Positions 1 through 5,826 of a stretch of 9,051 nucleotides of DNA are shown here, one piece after another (positions within the stretch are counted from its first letter, which is position 1; each line of letters begins with the position of its first letter). Origin of the DNA: Actinomycetota bacterium (GTDB lineage Bacteria; Actinomycetota; Humimicrobiia; Humimicrobiales; Humimicrobiaceae). Below the pieces are notes generated by a model. The model made no database searches, was not told where the DNA came from, and worked only from the letters and a program-made list of their open reading frames with translations. Where the stretch lies: NCBI GenBank assembly GCA_004376325.1, contig SOKC01000064.1:1-9051 (forward strand), given 5' to 3'. Both the position numbers and the translations under genes were made by a program.

Positions 1-35
1 ATTGTTATTATATATAAATTGGAAGGAGATATAAT

Positions 36-1370
36 ATGGGTTACACCCAGGACGTGCTTTCAAATGTTTTAGAAAAAAATCCCGGGGAACTGGAATTTCA
101 TCAAGCAGTAAGGGAAGTGTTTTCATCAATAGAAGCAGTATTTGAAATACATCCAGAATATGAAAAAGCAGGGATTTTAGAAAGGCTTGTAGAACCTGAA
201 AGGCAGATAATCTTTAGAGTCCCCTGGATGGATGATAATGGTAAGATAAAAGTCAACCGTGGATACAGGGTTCAATTTAATAGTGCAATAGGTCCGTATA
301 AGGGTGGTTTAAGATTTCATCCGTCAGTAAATCTTGGAATAATAAAATTTCTTGGGTTTGAACAAATATTCAAGAATTCTCTTACTGGATTCAGTATTGG
401 GGGCGGAAAGGGTGGAAGCGATTTTGATCCAAAAGGTAAATCAGATGCAGAAGTCATGAAATTTTGCCAGAGTTTTATGACCGAGCTTTTTAGACATATC
501 GGTCCTAATACAGATGTACCTGCAGGGGATATAGGTACAGGAGCAAGAGAAATAGGTTATATGTTTGGCCAATATAAGAGATTAAAAAATGCATTTGAAG
601 GTGTCCTTACAGGTAAGAGCATAGAATATGGAGGGAGCCTGCTCAGAACTGAAGCTACTGGATATGGTCTTGCGTACTTCATTAACAATATGTTGAAAAA
701 AAAGGGTAAGTTAATAAAAGGAGCAAAAATAGTTATTTCAGGTTCGGGAAATGTTGCCATATATGCGCACCAAAAAATAAAAGAATTGGGCGGTATAGTG
801 GTTGCTATGAGTGATTCAAATGGTTATATTTATGATCCTGAGGGTTTAGATTTAAATGAAATAAAAATAATCAAGGAAATAAATAATAAAAGAATTATAG
901 AATACAAGAATAAATATCCCAATGCCAAATATAACGAAAATTCTAAAGAAATCTGGAAGATTAAATGCGATATTGCGCTTCCGTGTGCTACACAAAATGA
1001 AATAAACTCGGAAGATGCTGAAATTCTGATAAATAATGGTTGTTACACAGTTGGTGAAGGAGCCAATATGCCATGTACACCAGAAGCGGTAAAAATATTT
1101 TTGGAAAACAGAATATTATATGCTCCCGGGAAAGCTGCAAATGCGGGAGGAGTAGCAGTATCAGCACTGGAAATGTGTCAGAACAGCGTAAGGTTACAGT
1201 GGACTGCTGAAGAAGTAGATAAAAAACTAAAAGAAATTATGTCCAATATTTTAAAAAATATCAGCATGACAGCTAAAGAGTATGGAGAAGAGGATAATCT
1301 GGTTATGGGAGCTAATATAGCTGGTTTTCTAAAAGTAGCTAATGCAATGATGGCACAGGGGGTTGTTTAA
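36..1370 (+). CDS. gdhA: NADP-type glutamate dehydrogenase (hexameric family I)
   Basis: Cytoplasmic enzyme interconverting 2-oxoglutarate plus ammonium and L-glutamate. It is 444 aa, the usual length for bacterial hexameric GDH. The N-terminal substrate domain carries the GPYKGGLRFHPSVN block (Lys89 binds substrate), the catalytic GGGKGG loop (Lys125) and the PAGDIGTG block (Asp165). The Rossmann domain starts near residue 230 with SGSGNVA (235-241). The residues after the second beta strand read SDS (259-261), as in NADP-dependent enzymes such as that of E. coli; the NAD enzyme of Clostridium symbiosum has a Gly-Pro there. NADP(H) and an assimilatory role are therefore inferred. The ATG follows a strong AAGGAGAT at 21-28. 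The gene appears to be monocistronic here: the next genes lie on the other strand, and its stop overlaps the end of a decayed flavodoxin frame. The family call is firm; the cofactor call is moderate. Confidence 0.96.
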   Translation: MGYTQDVLSNVLEKNPGELEFHQAVREVFSSIEAVFEIHPEYEKAGILERLVEPERQIIFRVPWMDDNGKIKVNRGYRVQFNSAIGPYKGGLRFHPSVNLGIIKFLGFEQIFKNSLTGFSIGGGKGGSDFDPKGKSDAEVMKFCQSFMTELFRHIGPNTDVPAGDIGTGAREIGYMFGQYKRLKNAFEGVLTGKSIEYGGSLLRTEATGYGLAYFINNMLKKKGKLIKGAKIVISGSGNVAIYAHQKIKELGGIVVAMSDSNGYIYDPEGLDLNEIKIIKEINNKRIIEYKNKYPNAKYNENSKEIWKIKCDIALPCATQNEINSEDAEILINNGCYTVGEGANMPCTPEAVKIFLENRILYAPGKAANAGGVAVSALEMCQNSVRLQWTAEEVDKKLKEIMSNILKNISMTAKEYGEEDNLVMGANIAGFLKVANAMMAQGVV

Positions 1371-1525
1371 AAAAAAACTGTATTATTTCTTAAATTTATA
1401 ACTTTTACATCATTTATAAGTTTTTCTGCGAGTTTGTTTGAACATTTTTCAGTACAGCCAAATCTGGTGGCATAAGTTATATCCAATTTCCCCTGATACC
1501 CATTACTGCGCAGAATTTGATTATC
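1367..1525 (-). pseudogene. Decayed flavodoxin N-terminal fragment
   Basis: A 52-codon open stretch on the minus strand reads from just after a TAA (1526-1528) to a TAA at 1367-1369 that overlaps the gdhA stop. It contains KLDITYATRFGCTEKC, then KLAEKL and VKVINL. This resembles the first beta strand, FMN-phosphate loop (usually YATxxGxT) and first helix of flavodoxin-like proteins. A complete flavodoxin would need about 140-170 residues, and the frame has no ATG or convincing start. I read it as a relic truncated by the end of gdhA. Expression as a short peptide cannot be excluded. The resemblance was judged by eye, so the family call is moderate. Confidence 0.45.
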
Positions 1526-1535
1526 TTAAGATAAT
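1520..1535. repeat. 16-bp perfect palindrome between cyclophilin-like gene and flavodoxin relic
   Basis: ATTATCTTAAGATAAT is self-complementary without a spacer. It lies about 40 bases beyond the stop of the cyclophilin-like gene, at the upstream edge of the flavodoxin relic. The A/T content and lack of a loop make it a poor intrinsic terminator. It could be an operator half-site pair or chance in AT-rich DNA. Confidence 0.4.
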
Positions 1536-1572
1536 AATAAAATTAAAGAATGTTTTATGGACCAATAAAATA

Positions 1573-1953
1573 TCATTCTACAATTCTGAGTTCTATTATA
1601 TCTCCATCTGAAATTTTTTTAAGATCAGGAAGACTTTTATCCCCTATTATTTTTCCAATTACTGTTACTGGACTTGCTGCCTGTGGTTTGTCTCCAGTAC
1701 TGGCAGGAGTTTTTCCGAAGAATATACAGAAAGCATTTCCGGGAGGCCAGTAAGCTACAGAACCTGTATCCAGGATTTCTATACCGTTTTCCAGTTCCGC
1801 ATATACCGGTATTTGAAAATATATTTCCTCACCCCATCTATTGGCTATGGAGACTATTGGCAAATTTTTTAATATTTCTTGGGAGGCATTTGAATCATTT
1901 AACTTAACCGGGAATTCAAGATTTTTAGAAATTATTTTAATATTTTTTTTCAT
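1573..1953 (-). CDS. Cyclophilin-like (TM1367-type) domain protein
   Basis: A small 126-aa cytoplasmic protein with no signal peptide or membrane segment. The central part is diagnostic: GSVAYWPPGNAFCIFFGKTP (64-83) followed by ASPVTVIGKI (93-102), the pattern of the bacterial cyclophilin-like fold family (TM1367-like, Pfam Cyclophil_like). Structures in this family resemble cyclophilins, but prolyl isomerase activity is not established, so no reaction is assigned. The ATG at 1953 is preceded by AGGTG at a good distance, which supports this start. It lies 114 bases downstream of dinB on the same strand, so it may be co-transcribed; no strong promoter is visible in that gap. The family call is fairly firm and the function unknown. 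Confidence 0.8.
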   Translation of the reverse strand: MKKNIKIISKNLEFPVKLNDSNASQEILKNLPIVSIANRWGEEIYFQIPVYAELENGIEILDTGSVAYWPPGNAFCIFFGKTPASTGDKPQAASPVTVIGKIIGDKSLPDLKKISDGDIIELRIVE

Positions 1954-2067
1954 TTATAACACCTGAATTCAATTTCTTTTTATCTACAATAACCATAATA
2001 TATTTTAAAATAAAAATCCATAAATAATAGAAAGAACTTATAATCAGGCATAAAGTTTTTAAATGAA

Positions 2068-3237
2068 TTAATCCAGTATTTCATATTTGTCTGCTAATCT
2101 TGCTATAGTAAGCTTATCTTCACCGAATTTATTTGATATTCTGTCGATGGCTTCAGCCAGATTTTCATCTTCCGACTCATTGGGAGATAGTAGGTTTTCC
2201 AGCATGAAAGTTGATTTCAAGGCACTTACTGAAACTCCAATCAATCTAATCTTTTTTCTCTTCAGGTCAAAATTTTTGAGCAGGAGGACGGAAGATCTGT
2301 GTATATCAAATATACCGGAAGTATACTTTTTTAAGGTTGTTCTCCTGGTAACAGTTTTAAAATCGGAAAATCTTACTTTAAGAGTGACTGCTTTGCCTTT
2401 ATATTTCTTTAGACGGAGGTTTCTGGATATTTTTTGCGAAAGGAGGAGAAGTGTTGATCTCAGTATTCCAAAATCATCTACATCCTTGCTGTAGGTTATT
2501 TCTCTTCCTATTGATTTGGGCTCCTGGTTTGGTGTTACTTTCCTGTTATCAATTCCGTTTGCCATTTTATGTATAACCCTGCCAGGCTCTCCAAACTTAT
2601 TTTCAATTATTTCCGGGGGAGCGCTGGCAAGATCGCCTATGGTCTCGATTCCCATTGATTTAAGTTCCTCACCTGTAACTCTCCCCACACCCCATATATA
2701 GGATATTGGAAGAAGCTTAACTTTTTCTAAAACTTCTTTAGTATTTTCAAGTACTGTAAGACCATCAGGCTTTCCTATGCTTGAGGCAAGTTTTGCTAAA
2801 AACTTATTGGGTCCTATACCGGCAGAAGAGGTTAAGTTGATCTGTTCGTATATCCTGCCCTTTATTTTTTTAGCAATTTCCAATTCGTTTCCAAAAAGTT
2901 TCTCACAGCCAGTTATATCCAGAAAAGCTTCATCACAGCCTATAAACTCTACAAGGGGAGTAAACTGAAAGAATATCTCTCTTATCCGTATTGATTCCTT
3001 AAGGTATTTTTCCATGTTCACTGGAATGAAAATTCCTTCAGGGCACAGTCTCTTCGCTCTGGTCAGGGGCATTCCTGAATGCAAGCCGTATTTCCTTGCT
3101 TCATAAGAGGCAGATGAAATTACTCCTCTATTTAGCGGTCCACCTACTATTAGAGGTTTATTTTTATATTGGCAAGTATCCCTTTGCTCTATTTGTGCAA
3201 AGAAAGCGTCCATGTCTATATGTATTATTTTTCTCAA
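2068..3237 (-). CDS. dinB: DNA polymerase IV (Y-family translesion polymerase)
   Basis: A 389-aa Y-family polymerase that copies past damaged bases. It starts directly with RKIIHIDMDAFFA: Asp8 is a catalytic metal ligand and the FF at 12-13 is the steric-gate region. SASYEARKYGLHSGMP (42-57) is the conserved fingers motif. The second catalytic acidic pair is Asp102-Glu103 in CDEAFLDI, with Cys where many DinB proteins have Ser. The helix-hairpin-helix thumb (about 175-205) and the little finger (about 240-345) follow. The C-terminus ends YEILD, without an obvious QxxLF clamp-binding motif. The start must be TTG at 3237: an in-frame TGA lies two codons upstream and no ATG precedes the conserved first strand. 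No Shine-Dalgarno is visible, and the TTG overlaps the TGA of the upstream dnaE relic (TTGA), suggesting translational coupling. An SOS box lies about 1.7 kb upstream, beyond the IscB insertion. Confidence 0.95.
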   Translation of the reverse strand: MRKIIHIDMDAFFAQIEQRDTCQYKNKPLIVGGPLNRGVISSASYEARKYGLHSGMPLTRAKRLCPEGIFIPVNMEKYLKESIRIREIFFQFTPLVEFIGCDEAFLDITGCEKLFGNELEIAKKIKGRIYEQINLTSSAGIGPNKFLAKLASSIGKPDGLTVLENTKEVLEKVKLLPISYIWGVGRVTGEELKSMGIETIGDLASAPPEIIENKFGEPGRVIHKMANGIDNRKVTPNQEPKSIGREITYSKDVDDFGILRSTLLLLSQKISRNLRLKKYKGKAVTLKVRFSDFKTVTRRTTLKKYTSGIFDIHRSSVLLLKNFDLKRKKIRLIGVSVSALKSTFMLENLLSPNESEDENLAEAIDRISNKFGEDKLTIARLADKYEILD

Positions 3238-3439
3238 ATTTCACAGCCGATTATGGGTTTTATATTTTTACTGGTTGCTTCTTTATAAAATTCAACAGCT
3301 CCGCTCATTACATATTTATCGGTAAGGGCAACTGCCTTCATACCGTTTCTTGCAGCCGCGCTGATCAGGCCTTTTATCTTTATAGTCGATTCCATCAAAC
3401 TGTACTCGCTGTGTACATGCAGATGAGAAAAAAAGCCAT
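3234..3439 (-). pseudogene. dnaE: 5' relic of DNA polymerase III alpha (PHP-domain start)
   Basis: On the minus strand this reads FFSHLHVHSEYSLM, then GLISAAARNGMKAVALTD, SGAVEFYKEA and NIKPIIGCEI before TGA. That is the classic opening of bacterial DnaE (PHP domain), which normally continues with YVA and a further thousand or so residues. Only about 67 codons remain. The ATG at 3439 begins MAFF but is one base out of frame with HLHVH: the run of T's at 3428-3434 is seven long where eight would restore MAFFSHLHVH. An in-frame TAA precedes the HLHVH frame. The longest intact ATG frame is 53 aa from 3395. LTD is followed by Lys rather than the usual His. The TGA (3234-3236) overlaps the TTG start of dinB. 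Homology is clear by eye; whether it is dead or kept as a leader is open. Confidence 0.75.
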
Positions 3440-3454
3440 TTTATCTAAATTTGT

Positions 3455-3492
3455 CCGAGAAGACCCCTTGCAAGAGCTATGGGATGAATCGG
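3455..3492 (-). repeat. Imperfect hairpin at the right end of the IscB element
   Basis: Just past the iscB stop, the minus strand has CCGA at 3492-3489 and TCGG at 3458-3455 enclosing an inner imperfect hairpin, CCCATAGC-TCTT-GCAAGGGG. Subterminal imperfect hairpins beside the transposon gene are typical of IS200/IS605-type ends, where they are recognised as single-stranded DNA. The exact cleavage position beyond it, between here and the dnaE relic at 3439, cannot be fixed by eye. Confidence 0.55.
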
Positions 3493-3494
3493 CC

Positions 3495-4844
3495 TTACAC
3501 AAATTGTATTCCTTTTCCATATTTTAAAACCTCTACATTCTTAACGTTTGTATTGACTCCGTCGTCTAACCTTACCCACGTACCGTAATTGAAAACTCCT
3601 TTTACTCTTTTTTCTGTATTATCATATCTGACTAAATCATTTGGTTGTAGTTCGTATCTTTTTCTTCTAATTGAAGGTCTGTATCCTTTCCTATTTGTTT
3701 GCAATCTTCGATTGTTCCTACGTGTTTGGCTTACTGTAAAAGATGAACATCTTTCTTGTGTTGTTCCACCAGCAATGACGAATGCATCATTAACGTGATT
3801 TTTTTCAAGACCAATCTCTATTCTTTTACTTTTAGTAATATAACCATAAGTATGAGATACACTATTCCCTAACTCTTTAAGCCTGTTAACTAACTTCCAT
3901 CGAACTGTATTCATAAAAGTTTCAGCTTTAAAACCTTTTGGTATCTTAACATTAAGATAAAATTTACCCTTAGATACTTTACTATGACAGGTATTGCAAA
4001 GAGCAATAAGATTATCAGGTCTATCTCCACCGGTCTTCCTTGATTCCAGATGATGGACCTCAAGTACAGGGTCTTTTGATTTCCCCTTACAGGCCTGGCA
4101 GGTATGATTATCTCTAAAAAGCACATACTCTCTGGTATTCCAGAAATTTTTCTGTACCCCGTTTTGATAACCTTCTCCTTCAATGTCAGGATTCTTAATC
4201 TTAGCAATATCAAAGGCGGCTACCTCTACATTAATTTTTGCAATGGGAAGTATTTCTTTAATCTTTCCAATAAGCTTAAAGTAGCTATCGAGTTTGTGCT
4301 GAATAGAGGGAGCAAGCCAACCTTTATCCTTTTTTCTATTATCAAATCTTGGCTGTCTATGCCATAATCTACTTCTTCTTGCCCTGCGGTACTGTCTTCT
4401 CTCAGAATTAAGTTTAACGATATCACCTCTCAAGATAACTTCTGCGGAAAACAGCTCTTGTTTTCTACTAACAGCAGATAGGCCAACATGACTGTAACCA
4501 CAATCTACGCCTAGGGCAATATCCTGCTTAGCTTCTCCGGTTGCAGTAGTTAGCTGAATAGTAAATGGACTTCTTCCTACAACCATGGCTTTTCCTTCTT
4601 TAAGAAGATGTCTTGCTTTTGCTGGTCTTGCCGGCATCAAAGATTTCCCACGCATGTTTAAAACAGGAACTCGCAAGTCCTGTTCTCTCTTGCCAGAGAG
4701 TTGGTTCCCATCGAGGTTGTTAGGGCAGGTTTTTAAGTCATGCTCACCGAGAGTTTCCTCTCTGTTTAAAGACACGACCACAGAGCTACGAACTTGGGAA
4801 GCATTCGTAGGTGTGTATGTATTTCTCTCACCTAACTTCTGCAT
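3495..4844 (-). CDS. iscB: RNA-guided endonuclease IscB (RuvC + HNH)
   Basis: An IscB nuclease, the ancestor group of Cas9. From the ATG at 4844 it is 449 aa: an N-terminal extension (1-57); the PLMP-type domain with VLNMRGKSLMPARP and ARHLLKEGKA (about 58-100); RuvC-I with Asp114 in LGVDCGY; the Arg-rich bridge helix (149-170); RuvC-II with Glu207 in NVEVAAFD; the HNH domain (about 235-290) with zinc pairs C249/C252 and C283/C286, catalytic HH at 264-265 and Asn278; RuvC-III with His350 and Asp353 in NHVNDAFVIAG; and a basic C-terminal domain. All expected catalytic residues are present, so activity is plausible. The ATG at 4844 follows AAGGTGAT. An in-frame ATG at 4895 lies inside the RNA scaffold. 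The 1-57 extension overlaps RNA hairpins, so TTG 4676 or ATG 4655 are alternative starts. No tnpA transposase is nearby, so mobility would need help in trans. Confidence 0.94.
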   Translation of the reverse strand: MQKLGERNTYTPTNASQVRSSVVVSLNREETLGEHDLKTCPNNLDGNQLSGKREQDLRVPVLNMRGKSLMPARPAKARHLLKEGKAMVVGRSPFTIQLTTATGEAKQDIALGVDCGYSHVGLSAVSRKQELFSAEVILRGDIVKLNSERRQYRRARRSRLWHRQPRFDNRKKDKGWLAPSIQHKLDSYFKLIGKIKEILPIAKINVEVAAFDIAKIKNPDIEGEGYQNGVQKNFWNTREYVLFRDNHTCQACKGKSKDPVLEVHHLESRKTGGDRPDNLIALCNTCHSKVSKGKFYLNVKIPKGFKAETFMNTVRWKLVNRLKELGNSVSHTYGYITKSKRIEIGLEKNHVNDAFVIAGGTTQERCSSFTVSQTRRNNRRLQTNRKGYRPSIRRKRYELQPNDLVRYDNTEKRVKGVFNYGTWVRLDDGVNTNVKNVEVLKYGKGIQFV

Positions 4845-4953
4845 TTTCCTATCACCTTTTTGCCCTCTAATCAACCAATTGATCTCAAACCTCACGGTTC
4901 AAGCCCCTTCCGTTAGGGAGGGGTGGTTGACAGATATATATGTTTGAGATTGA
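4661..4953 (-). ncRNA. IscB omega RNA (HEARO-type) scaffold
   Basis: The stretch upstream of iscB is dense in RNA structure on the coding strand. An outer 9-bp stem pairs 4950-4942 (ATCTCAAAC) with 4890-4882 (GTTTGAGAT). Inside it is a hairpin, CCCCTCCC-TAAC-GGAAGGGG (4923-4904, one C-A mismatch). TCAACCA at 4930-4924, within the outer loop, is complementary to TGGTTGA at 4877-4871, outside the stem, which makes a pseudoknot. Further hairpins follow inside the annotated iscB frame: CTACGAA/TTCGTAG (4810-4786), GAGAG-GAAA-CTCTC with a GNRA loop (4762-4749), CTCTCT-GGCA-AGAGAG (4700-4685) and a bulged stem with a TGCG loop (4685-4661). Location, orientation and pseudoknot fit HEARO/omega RNAs, which guide IscB. 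The 5' scaffold edge is placed after ATGA; the 3' edge is inferred. The guide would be the host-derived bases upstream of 4953. Confidence 0.75.
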
Positions 4954-4961
4954 TCATTTTT

Positions 4962-4990
4962 ATATTACTACCGAACATATGTTTGGTCAA
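4962..4990 (-). promoter_or_regulatory. Sigma70-type promoter of the iscB-dnaE'-dinB block
   Basis: On the minus strand TTGACC (4990-4985) is a near-consensus -35. A 17-base spacer separates it from TAATAT (4967-4962), a moderate -10. Transcription would begin near 4955, right at the left edge of the IscB element. The spacer holds an SOS box, the usual place for LexA to block polymerase. Confidence 0.65.
4972..4985. promoter_or_regulatory. LexA/SOS box (Bacillus type)
   Basis: CGAACATATGTTTG matches the Gram-positive LexA (DinR) consensus CGAACRNRYGTTYC at 13 of 14 positions. The near-palindrome extends to 4971-4986 (CC and GG outside). It sits in the spacer of the leftward promoter and therefore probably controls the strand carrying dinB, a typical SOS gene. 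lexA itself is not in the window. Confidence 0.75.
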
Positions 4991-5174
4991 TAGAAATTTA
5001 TAAAATTTATCTTTATCTTATTCCTTATTTTCCAACTATTTTAATCTGACAGAAAAATAAATTATTCCAGTTAATTTATTATAAAATCTCGAGATTTCTA
5101 CTAATTTTGTTGTTTTTTTGTGTATATTTTAATGAAAAATATTCTCAAACAGGCGGGTTCTAATAATTTTTAGG
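4991..5174. other. AT-rich divergent intergenic region with a 14-bp palindrome
   Basis: About 180 bases lie between the leftward SOS promoter and the rightward promoter of the 3D-domain gene. No coding frame stands out. The one structured element is AAATCTCGAGATTT at 5084-5097, a perfect palindrome with an XhoI-like core, roughly 90 bases from each promoter. It may be an operator; nothing identifies its protein. Confidence 0.4.
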
Positions 5175-5202
5175 TTGATTTTTTAAAGTTTTTATATATA
5201 AT
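5175..5202 (+). promoter_or_regulatory. Promoter of the 3D-domain gene
   Basis: TTGATT at 5175-5180, a 16-base spacer, and a perfect TATAAT at 5197-5202. The predicted start near 5209 gives an untranslated leader of about 80 bases before the gene at 5290. Confidence 0.55.
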
Positions 5203-5289
5203 ATGGGGCTTTGTATGGTGTTATCAAAAGATGTTTTAATTAAATTATTATTATTTTTGAGAAATACAGTATAAAAGAGGTTAAAAAAT

Positions 5290-5814
5290 ATGAAAAAGTA
5301 CAATATAGCTATAAATATTTTATTCTGGACTCTGGTGGCATTTTTACTATTTATAACTGCATTATCTCTATTTTATAAAAATGATAAAGTGAATTCTATA
5401 TTACCTGGTCTTTGGGTTGAGGAATCTTTGAAAAAGGAAAAGATAATAATTAAAGAAATTATGGAAGTTGAAAAGGAAGTGGAATGGTATTATTTTATTG
5501 CCTCAGGATATAGCGCCAATGATCCTGCGCAGGGTACTAATAATATCACTGCCACAGGTAAAGAAATAAAAGAAGGAATGATTGCTGTAGACACCAGGGT
5601 AATACCTCTGGGAACAAAGATTGAAATAAAAAATATGGGAATTTTTAAAGCAGAGGATACAGGGGGGAAAATTAAGGGTAATAGAATAGATATATATTTT
5701 GATACAAAAAAAGAAGCAAAGGAATTTGGTAGAAAAGGAGTCTGGATTAAAATAATAGGTAATAGCTATGAATTAGCTGGTTTATTTAAAGACATAAGGC
5801 CGTTGAGCAATTAA
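5290..5814 (+). CDS. Membrane-anchored 3D-domain protein (probable cell-wall hydrolase)
   Basis: A 174-aa protein with a short basic start (MKK) and a hydrophobic segment at about residues 8-29 that looks like a signal anchor. A charged linker, possibly coiled coil (45-65), leads into a 3D domain at about 68-157. The three aspartates that name the domain are visible: Asp101 in IAVDTRVIPLGTK, Asp123 in AEDTGGKIKG and Asp134 in RIDIYF. ASGYSAND and ITATG precede them, as usual. 3D domains share the double-psi barrel fold of MltA-type lytic transglycosylases and occur in Gram-positive wall proteins such as YuiC and resuscitation-factor-like proteins. A peptidoglycan-cleaving role outside the membrane is inferred from this. 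No LysM or G5 domain is present. AGAGG lies about nine bases before the ATG. The stop is 12 bases from the end of the convergent gene. Confidence 0.87.
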   Translation: MKKYNIAINILFWTLVAFLLFITALSLFYKNDKVNSILPGLWVEESLKKEKIIIKEIMEVEKEVEWYYFIASGYSANDPAQGTNNITATGKEIKEGMIAVDTRVIPLGTKIEIKNMGIFKAEDTGGKIKGNRIDIYFDTKKEAKEFGRKGVWIKIIGNSYELAGLFKDIRPLSN

Positions 5815-5826
5815 AAAACTGTTCTT

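Larger units (their letters stand above)
3455..4953 (-). mobile_element. Orphan IS200/IS605-like IscB element
   Basis: The element consists of the omega/HEARO RNA at the left end, iscB, and an imperfect hairpin at the right end. The left boundary is placed after ATGA (4957-4954 on the minus strand), the site reported for HEARO element insertion. No tnpA-like HUH transposase frame is present in the window, so it is non-autonomous. As expected for this group, no target duplication or terminal inverted repeat is seen. It lies in the same orientation as the flanking dnaE relic and dinB. The right boundary could reach any position down to about 3440. Confidence 0.7.

Noticed and set aside
2087..2494. 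135-aa plus-strand open frame
   Set aside because: It is antisense to the conserved little-finger region of dinB; the minus-strand protein explains the sequence.
3096..3527. 143-aa plus-strand open frame
   Set aside because: It lies antisense to dinB, the dnaE relic and the iscB end, has a low-complexity aromatic-rich translation and no family motifs; it is a shadow of the minus-strand genes.
4765..4780. Alternative stem CTCTGT/ACAGAG (4760-4765 with 4780-4785)
   Set aside because: It shares bases with the GAGAG-GAAA-CTCTC hairpin and has a 14-base loop; the GNRA hairpin is more convincing.
4585..4947. 120-aa plus-strand open frame across the iscB start and RNA scaffold
   Set aside because: It is antisense to iscB and the structured RNA, has no ribosome site and no recognisable domain.
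3495..4953. Autonomous IS605 or a CRISPR-Cas9 locus
   Set aside because: No tnpA-like transposase, no direct-repeat array and no cas1/cas2; the nuclease has IscB size and a PLMP-type domain rather than Cas9 lobes.
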